Part shown: piece by piece, positions 1-7,684 of the stretch
How the letters are laid out: each line of letters opens with the position of its first letter
Position numbering within the stretch: position 1 is the first letter of the stretch
Source of the DNA: Actinomadura rudentiformis
GTDB lineage: Bacteria; Actinomycetota; Actinomycetes; Streptosporangiales; Streptosporangiaceae
Assembly: GCF_008923185.1 (NCBI RefSeq)
Contig: NZ_WBMT01000020.1
Location: forward strand, 186,001 to 250,000
Direction of reading: 5' to 3'
Length of the DNA stretch: 64,000 nucleotides
The notes under the pieces: generated by a model
Databases searched by the model: none
The model's input: the letters and a program-made list of their open reading frames with translations, nothing else
What the model was told of the DNA's origin: nothing
Program-made: the position numbers and the translations under genes

Positions 1-1
1 C

Positions 2-1759
2 GCGATCGCCCGGACGGCCCGTTCACCCATGATCCGCGACGCGCACGACTTCCGCGCGGGCATCCACGACCGCCGCCTGCGCAAGCTGACGGGCCGCTCG
101 TACTCCGCCCTCGTGCAGCCGATCGCGCGGGACTTCCCGCTGGACACGATGCGGCCGGGCGACGTCTTCTTCCACAACGACGTCTACCTCTCCGAGGGCG
201 GCATCGGTCACCTGCCCGACCTCTGCGTGACGGTCCCGGTCTTCCACGGCGGCGAGGTGGTGGCGTTCGTCCAGGCGTTCGGCCACCACGACGACATCGG
301 CGGCGCGGTGCCCGGGTCGATGCCCAGCCATGCCCGGAGCGCCTTCGAGGAGGGCCTGATGGTCCCCCCGATCAAGCTCTGGGACCGGGGCGTGCCCAAC
401 GAGGCGGCCCTGCGCATCATGACCCGCAACTCCCGCATGCCCGACTCGCTCGCCGGGGACCTGGACGCCGAGTGCTCGGCCTGCCTCATGGGGGCGCGTC
501 GGCTCGGCGAGCTCTTCGACCGCTATGGCCGCGCCGCCGTCGAGACCTGCTTCGACGCCATCATCGGCAAGACCACCGAGACGTTCCGCCGCGAGCTCCT
601 CGCCAAGATCCCCGACGGCACGTACGTCTGGGAGGACTACGCCGAGCACGACGGCGTCGATCCGCCGCGCCTGCACACCCAGCGCATCACGCTCACCGTC
701 GACAACACCGCGCCCGTTCCGCTGGTCATCGACTTCACCGGCACGTCCCCGCAGGCCAAGGGGCCGATCAACCACGCGGGCGACTACGCCGACGGGGTCT
801 TCCTCAAGAAATGGCTCGCGCCGATCCTCCGCAACCTCGCGGACTCTCCCGAACGCGCCGCCGAACTGGACGTCAACGAGGGCGTCGTACCGCTCATCGA
901 GATGCGGTTCCCCGAGAAGGGCACGCTGCTCACGCCGGTGTTCCCGGCCCCGACCAACGCCCGGACGTTCGTGATCCTTCGCCTACTCGGCGTGCTGGCG
1001 GGCGTCCTCGCGAAGGCCACCGGCGGCCGCATGCCCGCCGACCAGGAGACGATCCGCTACACCGGCGTCTACGGCGACGACGACCGCGGCCCGTACCTCA
1101 TGCGCGAGGTGCTCGGCGGCGGCTCCGGCGGCCGCTACTACGCCGACGGGGAGGACACGATCCACGTCGTGCCCGACTCCCGCAACATCCCGGCCGAGTT
1201 CGCCGAGGCCCGCTGGCCGTTCCTGGTCGAACGCCTCGGCCTCGCCGCCGACTCCGGCGGGCCCGGCCTCCACCGCGGAGGGCTCGGGTACGACAAGCAC
1301 ATCCGCATGCTCCGCGACGCCCATTACATGTCGATCGCGGACCGCTCCATCCTGTCGTGCTGGGGCGTCAACGGAGGTCGCGCCGGCAGCCCGTTCCGCG
1401 TGGACATCGACGGCGTCGAGATGGACGGCCTGGTCGACGGCCACCCGGTACACAAGGGCCAGGTCATCCGCATCCGTACGACCGGGGGCGGCGGTTGGGG
1501 CGACCCGTTCGACCGTGACCCGTCCGCCGTCGCCGCCGACGTCCGCGACGGCAAGGTCACCCTCACCGGCGCCCGCGACGACTACGGCGTCATCCTCATA
1601 GTCGCCGATGCCGACGCCGAGGTGGACGCCGCCGCGACCGCCGAGCTCCGGAACCGCCTCCGCGCCGACCGCGGACCGGCACCCTTCTTCGACCGGGGCC
1701 CCGGCTACCCCCGCCTCTCCGGCGGCCGTTCCGGCGCCGACGTGGACCAAACATATTGA
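2..1759 (+). CDS. hydantoinase B/oxoprolinase family protein (5' end outside window)
   Basis: ATP-dependent hydantoinase or 5-oxoprolinase beta-type subunit, which normally works with a HyuA partner to open cyclic amides or in related carboxylations. The frame is open from base 2. The residues before the ATG at 29 (IARTARSPMIRDAHDF) match the family's N-terminal RTA-SP-I-E-DFS stretch, so that ATG is internal and the true start lies left of the window. Visible family signatures are FGHHDDIGGAVPGSMPSHA, DFTGTSPQAKGPINHAGD, a GGGSGGRYY stretch and the near-terminal GGGGWGDPFDRDP. The substrate cannot be told from sequence and the HyuA partner is not visible. Family call is secure, specific reaction is not. 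Confidence 0.9.
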   Translation, partial: AIARTARSPMIRDAHDFRAGIHDRRLRKLTGRSYSALVQPIARDFPLDTMRPGDVFFHNDVYLSEGGIGHLPDLCVTVPVFHGGEVVAFVQAFGHHDDIGGAVPGSMPSHARSAFEEGLMVPPIKLWDRGVPNEAALRIMTRNSRMPDSLAGDLDAECSACLMGARRLGELFDRYGRAAVETCFDAIIGKTTETFRRELLAKIPDGTYVWEDYAEHDGVDPPRLHTQRITLTVDNTAPVPLVIDFTGTSPQAKGPINHAGDYADGVFLKKWLAPILRNLADSPERAAELDVNEGVVPLIEMRFPEKGTLLTPVFPAPTNARTFVILRLLGVLAGVLAKATGGRMPADQETIRYTGVYGDDDRGPYLMREVLGGGSGGRYYADGEDTIHVVPDSRNIPAEFAEARWPFLVERLGLAADSGGPGLHRGGLGYDKHIRMLRDAHYMSIADRSILSCWGVNGGRAGSPFRVDIDGVEMDGLVDGHPVHKGQVIRIRTTGGGGWGDPFDRDPSAVAADVRDGKVTLTGARDDYGVILIVADADAEVDAAATAELRNRLRADRGPAPFFDRGPGYPRLSGGRSGADVDQTY

Positions 1760-1785
1760 TCATCGATGCGCGCCGGGCCTAGCTT
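1756..1785 (+). promoter_or_regulatory. leaderless promoter of the exonuclease gene
   Basis: TTGATC (1756-1761) and TAGCTT (1780-1785) are separated by 18 nt. The -10 box ends 7 nt before ATG 1793, so transcription should start at or next to the start codon. No ribosome binding site is visible. The -35 box overlaps the stop codon of the upstream gene. Confidence 0.55.
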
Positions 1786-1792
1786 TGCCGCC

Positions 1793-2353
1793 ATGGCGAA
1801 ACTCCCGGAGCTCTACCTGGCGGTGGACGTCGAGGCGGACGGACCCATTCCCGGCCCGTACAGCATGATCTCGCTGGGCATCGCGGTCGTCGGGCGGCCC
1901 GACCTGACGTTCTACACCGAGCTCCGGCCCATCTCCGACGACTTCGTGCCGGCGGCCCTGGCGGTCTCGGGCCTGGACCGCGACCGCCTGCTGCGCGAGG
2001 CGCCGCCCGCGGCGGAGGCGATGGCCGCCGCCGCGAGCTGGATCAACGGCCTGCGCCGGATCGGCCGCCCGGTCTTCCTCGCCGGTCCCGCCGTCTTCGA
2101 CGGGATGTTCGTGCACTGGTACTTCCAGCGCTTCCTGGGCAAGAGCCCGTTCAGCAACTCCGGCGCGGGCATCGACCTGCGGAGTTACTGGATGGGCATG
2201 ACCGGCTGCGAGTGGGTCAGCTCGCGCAAGAGCATCATCAAACAGCAGTTGAAGCTCAACGACCTCCCGCACACCCACCACGCGGGCGAGGACGCCTCTG
2301 AACTGGCCCAGGTCTTCGAGGCCGTCCTCGACTCCCGCCGCCGGCAGGAGTGA
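1793..2353 (+). CDS. DEDD-family 3'-5' exonuclease
   Basis: Predicted 186-residue RNase T/DnaQ-fold exonuclease. The ExoI motif is near the N-terminus (AVDVEADGP, Asp12 and Glu14) and a HHAGEDA motif near the C-terminus supplies the His-Asp pair of a DEDDh-type site. Two metal ions would be bound by these acids. ATG 1793 is preferred over ATG 1766 because a -10 box sits 7 nt upstream, and the earlier start would add a non-conserved leader. The last 78 bases are duplicated in diverged form at 9185-9262. Whether it acts on DNA, RNA or nucleotides is unknown. Confidence 0.75.
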   Translation: MAKLPELYLAVDVEADGPIPGPYSMISLGIAVVGRPDLTFYTELRPISDDFVPAALAVSGLDRDRLLREAPPAAEAMAAAASWINGLRRIGRPVFLAGPAVFDGMFVHWYFQRFLGKSPFSNSGAGIDLRSYWMGMTGCEWVSSRKSIIKQQLKLNDLPHTHHAGEDASELAQVFEAVLDSRRRQE

Positions 2354-2396
2354 ACGTCAGGCGTGAACGGCGAAACGGGGGCGGACGCGGCTGAGT
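2276..2396. repeat. left copy of duplicated convergent gene ends (islet boundary)
   Basis: This stretch holds the 3' end of the exonuclease gene plus a fragment of the 3' end of a B3/B4-domain gene on the minus strand. It aligns with 9185-9289 at high but imperfect identity. The left copy has 13 extra bases in which GTGAACG occurs twice. The two copies flank the 6.8-kb islet as direct repeats. Confidence 0.85.
2357..2396 (-). pseudogene. C-terminal remnant of a B3/B4-domain gene
   Basis: On the minus strand this reads VLSRVRPRFAVHA followed by TGA. It matches the end of the intact gene at 9253-9945 (ILSHASPRFTVHS, stop). Only about 13 codons remain. It shows that the ancestral locus had the exonuclease and B3/B4 genes facing each other tail to tail, and that the islet entered at this junction. 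Confidence 0.7.
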
Positions 2397-2423
2397 ACTC
2401 GGACGGGCCGGAGCCAATGATGA

Positions 2424-3260
2424 TCACGTGGTTCTCACATGAGGGCCTCCCTGCTTCGCGGGTGTCTTCTCGCCCGCCTCGATTCGGAACGGGTAGCGGT
2501 TGCCCGCTGGTGGAGTCGGGCAGATCGGGAAGAAGTCGCCGAAGGCGCACGGGAGGTTGACGGCGCGGTTGAAGTCGAGTGTGACGGTGCCGTCGTTGGC
2601 CGGGGCGGGGATGTCGAGTGCCCGGCCGGCGGGGTAGGTGGTGTCGCCGCTGGTCGCGTCGGTGAAGACGGTGGTGTGCCGTCCTGCGGAGGCGATGACC
2701 TGCAGTTCGTACGGGGTGTCGTCGTGTTCGAAGCGCACCACGCCGGGTGAGGTGTAGTCGTGCTCTCGCCAGCCCACGGTGCCCAGGGCGAGTGACTGGT
2801 CGTTGTCGAATGCCTCGAATCGGCCGTTGATGATCCAGTCGGGGTTCGGCTCGAACGTCGGTACGCCGTGGAACGCGTTGCGTGCCGGAGCGCTCGGGTC
2901 GTAGGTGACGATGTGGTAGGCCTGGCGGTATGTGATCCCGATCTGGAGATCGCCTGCGGTGACGCGTTGGTCGTCGGGTCCGTCCGCGAGGCTGAGCGCA
3001 CGGGTCTGGGTGAACTCGGTTCCGTCGAACGCCATGGTGGCGCCGTTGGGGTCGATCATCACTTGGTCGCCGTCCTGCCACCACAGGCCAGGTGTCCCGT
3101 CGAATCGGCGCGGGGTGTGGTCGAGCCAGTTCACGGCCACGGCGGACAGCCAGTTGTGGGGCTGTGCGAGCCACTGCTCCCAGCCGGCCCGCCAGGCGTG
3201 CCAGTCGGCGCGGTATGCGTCCCAGTCGGCGCGACCGGTCTCGGTTATGGGGGTTGTCAT
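2424..3260 (-). CDS. DUF1684 domain-containing protein
   Basis: A 278-residue protein of the DUF1684 family, whose function is not established. The family core is clear: an N-terminal Trp/Arg-rich helix, the central GRTTTVFTD-like segment (here GRHTTVFTDATSGDTTYPAGR), and the C-terminal NLPCAFGDFFPICPTPPAGNR block ending in FRIEAGEK. There is no signal peptide or membrane segment. It lies 47 nt downstream of the MFS gene on the same strand, so the two are probably cotranscribed. The start ATG at 3260 follows an AGGAG sequence. Confidence 0.8.
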   Translation of the reverse strand: MTTPITETGRADWDAYRADWHAWRAGWEQWLAQPHNWLSAVAVNWLDHTPRRFDGTPGLWWQDGDQVMIDPNGATMAFDGTEFTQTRALSLADGPDDQRVTAGDLQIGITYRQAYHIVTYDPSAPARNAFHGVPTFEPNPDWIINGRFEAFDNDQSLALGTVGWREHDYTSPGVVRFEHDDTPYELQVIASAGRHTTVFTDATSGDTTYPAGRALDIPAPANDGTVTLDFNRAVNLPCAFGDFFPICPTPPAGNRYPFRIEAGEKTPAKQGGPHVRTT

Positions 3261-3307
3261 CGAGTACTCCTTGTTTCAGACCTGCGAGTTCGGACGAACG
3301 TGTGCGC

Positions 3308-4714
3308 TCAGTGGGCGGTGATCCGTCGTGCCCAGACCGCGAACAGCAGCAGGGCGAGCAGGGGGAAGGCGATGGCGACGGTGAGCGCGGTGGAGATACC
3401 GGTTGCCGTGCCGGATGTGCCGGCGGTGTTGGCGAAGACGGTCGACAGGACCGCGAGCCCGACGGCTCCGCCGAGTTGTTGCATGGCCTGGTTCAGGCTG
3501 GAGGCGGCCCCGAGGTGTTCGCGTGGGGCGTTGTGCATGATCACCGCGGTGAGCGGGGCGACCGTGAGGCCGGCGCCCAGACCGAGCAGCAGGAACGGGC
3601 CGAACAGCCCGTCGAGGTAACCGCTGTCCGGTGTGAGGCGGGACATCCACACCAGGCCCGTGAGGAGGCCGATCATGCCGAGCGATCCGACCACGCGTTC
3701 CCCGTAGCGGGTCACCAGCCGGCTGACGGTGACGTTGGTGGCCAGCATGCCGGCCGTGAAGGGCAGCACGGACAGGCCGGTCCGCAGTGGACTGAACCCC
3801 AGGACGCCCTGGGTGTAGAGGGCGGCGAAGTAGAGGAACCCGAACTGGCCGGCCGGGATCAGCATCATCGCCAGCAGCGGGCCGGCGCTGGACATGCGCG
3901 TGAAGAACCTCGGCGGGACCACCGGTGCCCCGTGGCGCCGCTCGGTCAGCACCAACGCCACCAGGCTGGCTCCGGCCAGGACGAACGACACGATCACCGA
4001 CGGGCTCGCCCAGCCCTGGTCGGCGGCCACGGTCAGGCCGTACACCAACGCCAGCATCCCGATCGTGGAGGTCGCCGCTCCGCCGACGTCGAGACGCCCC
4101 GGGTGGCGGTCCGCCTCGGGTACCAAAGCTCGGACACCGAAGAACACCACCATCCCGATCGGTACGTTGACGAACATCACCCACTCCCACCCGAGGCCGG
4201 AAGTCAGCGCACCGCCCAGGAACAGCCCGAGACCGGCACCAAGCCCGATCGACAGGACGAACAGCGACATCGCCCTCGCGCGCTGCACGCCCGGCTCGGT
4301 GATAGCCATCAGCAACACCAGCGTGCTGGGGGCCGCGAGCGCCGCGCCGACGCCCTGCAGGACACGCGCGGCGATCAGCATTCCCGGTGTGACGGCCAGG
4401 CCGCCGAAGGCGGAAGCCGCGACGAAGACGGAGATCCCGATCAGCAACGCCCGCCGGGGGCCGATGATCGACCCCACCCGGCCGCTCAGCAGGACCAGCC
4501 CGCCGAAGACCAACGCGTAGGACGTCACGACCCACGACAGACCCGCCGCGGAAAAGCCGAGCTCATCCTGGATCACGGGCAGGGCGACGTTCACCACGCT
4601 GTTGTCGATCACCAGCGTCACCTGCATCAAGGTGAGTACCAGCACCGACGCATACAGCGGTCGTGGCCGTCGGACGGCAGATCGGTCGGTCTCGGGGGCG
4701 GTCAGCCGCGTCAT
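3308..4714 (-). CDS. MFS transporter, DHA2 (EmrB/QacA) family
   Basis: A 468-residue multidrug-type exporter with about 14 hydrophobic segments. TM1 carries the family signature VTLVIDNSVVNVALPVI, with an Asp in the membrane. The central spacer VGGAATSTIGMLALVYGL is typical of DHA2 proteins. ATG 4714 is chosen because GAGGAG lies 11 nt upstream. The longer in-frame extension to 4831 is non-conserved and Arg/Gly-rich. It is followed by the DUF1684 gene and preceded by an XRE-cupin regulator on the same strand, which probably controls it. The substrate is unknown. Confidence 0.85.
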   Translation of the reverse strand: MTRLTAPETDRSAVRRPRPLYASVLVLTLMQVTLVIDNSVVNVALPVIQDELGFSAAGLSWVVTSYALVFGGLVLLSGRVGSIIGPRRALLIGISVFVAASAFGGLAVTPGMLIAARVLQGVGAALAAPSTLVLLMAITEPGVQRARAMSLFVLSIGLGAGLGLFLGGALTSGLGWEWVMFVNVPIGMVVFFGVRALVPEADRHPGRLDVGGAATSTIGMLALVYGLTVAADQGWASPSVIVSFVLAGASLVALVLTERRHGAPVVPPRFFTRMSSAGPLLAMMLIPAGQFGFLYFAALYTQGVLGFSPLRTGLSVLPFTAGMLATNVTVSRLVTRYGERVVGSLGMIGLLTGLVWMSRLTPDSGYLDGLFGPFLLLGLGAGLTVAPLTAVIMHNAPREHLGAASSLNQAMQQLGGAVGLAVLSTVFANTAGTSGTATGISTALTVAIAFPLLALLLFAVWARRITAH

Positions 4715-4849
4715 GTCGATCGTCACTCCTCGTGGCACCGGACGTGTGCCGGGCTCCTGGAGTCTCAACCGACCGTCGCCAGACCCACTCCAATCCTTGC
4801 CAAAACCGCAAAAGCGACGTGGACAACCCACCGGGCACCGTGCGCGGGA

Positions 4850-5431
4850 TCATTTCGTGCGTGCGCGCAGATGCATCCGCTGGCCTTGCTGCCCGAAGAT
4901 GATGAGCAGTTCGAGCGGCCGGCTGCCGGCGTTGGCGATGGCGTGCGGGACACGGGTGTCGAACTCGGCGGCCTCACCGGCGTCCAGGAGGAAGTCCTCC
5001 TCGCCGAGAGCGAGCCGCAATGTGCCGGTGAGGACGTAGAGCCACTCGTAACCCTCGTGCACCTGCTGGTCGAGCCGTTCGGGTACCTGTGCGGGCACCG
5101 GCAGGACCTGCTTGAACGCGTTGAGCCCGCCCGGATCACGGGACAGTGGCACCCACACCACGCCATCACGGTTCACCGGCCGCGGATGAATGCGCGGATC
5201 ACCCGTTGCCGGCGCACCGACCAGTTCGTCGAGCGGCATGCGGTACGCCCGCGCCAGAGGCAGCAGCACCTCCAGCGTGGGGCGCCGCTGACCCGACTCG
5301 ATCCGCGACAGCGTGCTGACGGACATCCCCGTCAACTCCGCGAGTTGCTCCAGAGTCGATCCGCGCCGCTTGCGGATCGCGCGCAACCGTGGCCCGACCG
5401 CGTCGAGAGTGGCGTAGAGGTCCTCGCTCAT
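4850..5431 (-). CDS. XRE-family regulator with C-terminal cupin domain
   Basis: A 193-residue DNA-binding protein. Residues about 13-66 form a Cro/C1-type helix-turn-helix (TLEQLAELTGMSVSTLSRIE). Residues about 100-185 form a small-molecule-binding cupin barrel. Start ATG 5431 gives the usual family length; the longer frame to 5539 would add a hydrophobic leader not expected in this family. Such regulators usually sense a ligand and control an adjacent exporter or catabolic gene. Here the MFS gene downstream and the divergent MFS gene at 5800 are both candidates. Confidence 0.8.
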   Translation of the reverse strand: MSEDLYATLDAVGPRLRAIRKRRGSTLEQLAELTGMSVSTLSRIESGQRRPTLEVLLPLARAYRMPLDELVGAPATGDPRIHPRPVNRDGVVWVPLSRDPGGLNAFKQVLPVPAQVPERLDQQVHEGYEWLYVLTGTLRLALGEEDFLLDAGEAAEFDTRVPHAIANAGSRPLELLIIFGQQGQRMHLRARTK

Positions 5432-5440
5432 GGAGCCAGT

Positions 5441-5455
5441 TTGCGCTTTCCGCAA
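5441..5455. promoter_or_regulatory. small inverted repeat upstream of the XRE-cupin gene
   Basis: TTGCG and CGCAA (5441-5445 and 5451-5455) are separated by CTTTC, just upstream of ATG 5431. The position suits autoregulation by the XRE protein. The arms are only 5 bp, so chance occurrence is possible. Confidence 0.25.
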
Positions 5456-5639
5456 GTTCTTTTCCACCTTCGGCCCCGCCGCCGCACAGTGAGCGCATGA
5501 CCAGACCAGAACAAGCCATCCCACCAGAGGAATCCCCACGTGCTAGCACTCCGCTCACGACGAGGGCGACGATCCCAGCTGGTCCACGAGCAGCCGGGCA
5601 GGACACAGCCGGACACGCACTGACCTGAGCGCATGTGCC

Positions 5640-5789
5640 ATGCCCCGCAACCCCCACCGCCTCGTCCCCGGTGTCGAGACCGTCGTCGCCGACCTGCGGG
5701 ATCCGGAATCGGTCGCCGGGGCGCTCCGGCGGGGCGCACGCCCCGCCCTCTCTTCGCTCACATCAGTGAGTGGTCAACCACATACATAG
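5640..5789 (+). pseudogene. remnant of an NmrA-like NAD(P)H-binding protein
   Basis: The 370-bp space between the two divergent regulator/exporter genes contains a 49-codon frame. Its product (RNPHRLVPGVETVVADLRDP, then ESVAGALRR) resembles the beta2-alpha3 region of NmrA-type oxidoreductases, where the pattern is R-P-RL-x-GVEVV-GDL-DPESV-AL. The glycine-rich nucleotide-binding N-terminus and everything after this segment are missing. I read it as a decayed fragment. The rest of 5456-5799 shows no recognisable gene. Confidence 0.45.
5770..5781. promoter_or_regulatory. palindrome upstream of the MFS-SRPBCC gene
   Basis: GTGGT-CA-ACCAC, a perfect 5-bp inverted repeat 18 nt before ATG 5800. It could be an operator for the divergent XRE-cupin protein or for a regulator elsewhere. 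Confidence 0.3.
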
Positions 5790-5799
5790 GAGTCACGGC

Positions 5800-7638
5800 A
5801 TGCGGAAGCCGGGCACGGGCGCGGCCCTCGCGGCGCTGGCCGCCGCCCAGTTCACGGTCATGCTCGCCACCTCGATCGTGAACGTCGCGCTGCCGCAGAT
5901 CCGCGACGGCGCCGGGCTGTCGGACGGTGGCACGACGTGGGTCGTCAACGCCTACGGCCTGGCCTTCGGGGCGCTGCTGCTGGCCGGCGGGCGGGCCGCC
6001 GACCTGCTCGGGCACCGCCGGGTCCTGCTCGCAGGGCTCGCCGCGTTCGGGGGCGCCTCGCTCGTCGCCGCGCTCGCCACCGCACCGGGCCCGCTGATCG
6101 CCGCCCGCGCCGCCCAGGGCGCCGGCGCCGCGGCCATCGCGCCCGCCGCCCTGGCCCTGGTCATGAGCCTCTTCCCGCCGGGTCCCAGGCGGGGGAGAGC
6201 GCTGGGGGTCTGGGGAGCGGTCTCCGGCGCGGGCGGCGCGGCCGGAGTCCTGCTCGGCGGCCTTGTCACCCAGGCATGGGGCTGGCCCGCGATCTTCTAC
6301 ACCGTCGCCGCCGGGTCCCTCGCCGTCCTCGCCGCCGTCGCCATCGCGGTCCCGCAGCCCGGTAGGCGGGCGGCCGGACGGTTCGACGCGCTGGGCACGG
6401 CCGCGGTCACGCTCGCCCTGACCAGCCTGGTGTGGGGCCTGACGACCGCCCGCGACCAAGGCTGGACGGACGGGCGCGTGCTCGGCGCCTTCGCGGTCTC
6501 CGTGCTCCTGGGAGCGGTGTTCGTCCTCGCCGAGCGCCGCCACCCCGACCCGCTGGTCCCTCCCCGGCTGCTGGCCGGAGGCCGGGTGGTGGCCGGGAAC
6601 GCGCTGATGGCCCTGTTCGGCTCGGTGTGGATCGCCCTGTTCTTCTTCCTGCCGCTCTACCAACAGCAGGTACTCGGCCAGAGCCCCCTGCTCACCGGGC
6701 TGGGCCAGCTCCCCCTAGCCGGTGCGATCATGGCCGGTTCCGCGCTGGCGCCGCGGCTCACCGCCCGGATCGGCGCCGCCTCCGCCCTGCCGGCCGCCCT
6801 GCTCGCCGAAGCCGCCGGACTGCTGTGGCTGTCCCGGATCAGCGTGGACGGCTCCTACCTCACCGATGTCCTCGGCCCGAGCGTCCTGGTCGGCCTCGGC
6901 CTGAGCGTCGCCTTCGTGCGGCTCACCGACCTGTCCCTGGACGGCGTCGCCAAGCAGGACGCGGGCGTGGCCGGGGGCCTGGTGAACACCACACGCCAGG
7001 TCGGCGGCGCCATCGGCCTCGCCGTCCTGGCCACCCTCGCGGGATCGCTCACCGCGAACTCCACCCGACCGCCCCTGGAAGCCCTCACCGACGGCTACCG
7101 CACCGCCTTCGCGGTGTCCGTCGGCCTCCTGACCGCGACGGCGCTGCTCGCCGCGTATCTGACCCGCTCCACCCGTCCCGCTGAAAGGAAGACCGCCATG
7201 CGCACCATCGACGATACCGCCCCCGTGATCGTCCGCCTGTCCACCACCATCGACGCACCCCTGGAGAAGGTGTGGGCCCTGCACACCGGCATCGACGCCT
7301 GGCCGAGCTGGAACGCCGACATCGACAACGCCGTCGCCGACGGACCGGTCGAGCCCGGCGGCTCCTTCCGCTGGCGGACCCACGGCCTCGACATCACCTC
7401 CACGGTCTACGAGGTGATCCCGGGCGAGCGCATCGTGTGGGGCGGTCCCGCGAGCGGCATCGACGGCGTCCACGTCTGGACGTTCGCGGCCGACGGCGAC
7501 CGCGTCACCGTCCGCACCGAGGAGTCCTGGAGCGGCGCCCCCGTCGAGGCCGCGGCCGACCAGCTCGGCCAGGCACTCCAGCAGTCCCTCGAATCCTGGC
7601 TCGCCGCCCTGAAGGACCGCGCCGAGCAGCCCGCCTGA
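5800..7638 (+). CDS. MFS exporter fused in frame to an SRPBCC domain
   Basis: A 612-residue protein in two parts. Residues 1-466 form a DHA2-type exporter (TM1 motif ATSIVNVALPQI). Residues about 467-612 form an SRPBCC/Bet v 1-like hydrophobic-ligand domain (STTIDAPLEKVWALHTGIDAWPSW is abbreviated here to its START-like core, DAPLEKVWALHT and WPSWNADI). ATG 5800 follows AGGAG by 7 nt. At the boundary a GAAAGGAAG sequence lies just before an in-frame ATG at 7198, exactly as if the second domain were once, or still is, started separately. A TGA in the +1 frame overlaps that site. The fusion therefore may come from a small indel that removed the exporter's stop codon. The downstream gene is a carotenoid oxygenase with matching orientation. 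Confidence 0.8.
   Translation: MRKPGTGAALAALAAAQFTVMLATSIVNVALPQIRDGAGLSDGGTTWVVNAYGLAFGALLLAGGRAADLLGHRRVLLAGLAAFGGASLVAALATAPGPLIAARAAQGAGAAAIAPAALALVMSLFPPGPRRGRALGVWGAVSGAGGAAGVLLGGLVTQAWGWPAIFYTVAAGSLAVLAAVAIAVPQPGRRAAGRFDALGTAAVTLALTSLVWGLTTARDQGWTDGRVLGAFAVSVLLGAVFVLAERRHPDPLVPPRLLAGGRVVAGNALMALFGSVWIALFFFLPLYQQQVLGQSPLLTGLGQLPLAGAIMAGSALAPRLTARIGAASALPAALLAEAAGLLWLSRISVDGSYLTDVLGPSVLVGLGLSVAFVRLTDLSLDGVAKQDAGVAGGLVNTTRQVGGAIGLAVLATLAGSLTANSTRPPLEALTDGYRTAFAVSVGLLTATALLAAYLTRSTRPAERKTAMRTIDDTAPVIVRLSTTIDAPLEKVWALHTGIDAWPSWNADIDNAVADGPVEPGGSFRWRTHGLDITSTVYEVIPGERIVWGGPASGIDGVHVWTFAADGDRVTVRTEESWSGAPVEAAADQLGQALQQSLESWLAALKDRAEQPA
7198..7638 (+). CDS. possible separately started SRPBCC protein (alternative product)
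   Basis: ATG 7198, preceded by AAGGAAG with 6-nt spacing, would give a free 146-residue SRPBCC protein of normal family length. The family binds lipophilic ligands or acts as polyketide cyclase/aromatase. This is an alternative reading inside the fused gene at 5800-7638, not an additional locus. Confidence 0.4.
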   Translation: MRTIDDTAPVIVRLSTTIDAPLEKVWALHTGIDAWPSWNADIDNAVADGPVEPGGSFRWRTHGLDITSTVYEVIPGERIVWGGPASGIDGVHVWTFAADGDRVTVRTEESWSGAPVEAAADQLGQALQQSLESWLAALKDRAEQPA

Positions 7639-7684
7639 CACACCGCGAAGACAGCTCGCCCAACCCAGGGAGAAGGAGTCCGGC

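Noticed and set aside
2439..2750. Plus-strand ORF in the first part of the islet
   Set aside because: Antisense to the DUF1684 C-terminal motif; Val/Gly-rich without homology features.
3092..5500. Plus-strand frame of about 800 codons across the MFS and regulator genes
   Set aside because: Shadow of real minus-strand genes; composition is Gln/Arg/His-rich and non-protein-like.
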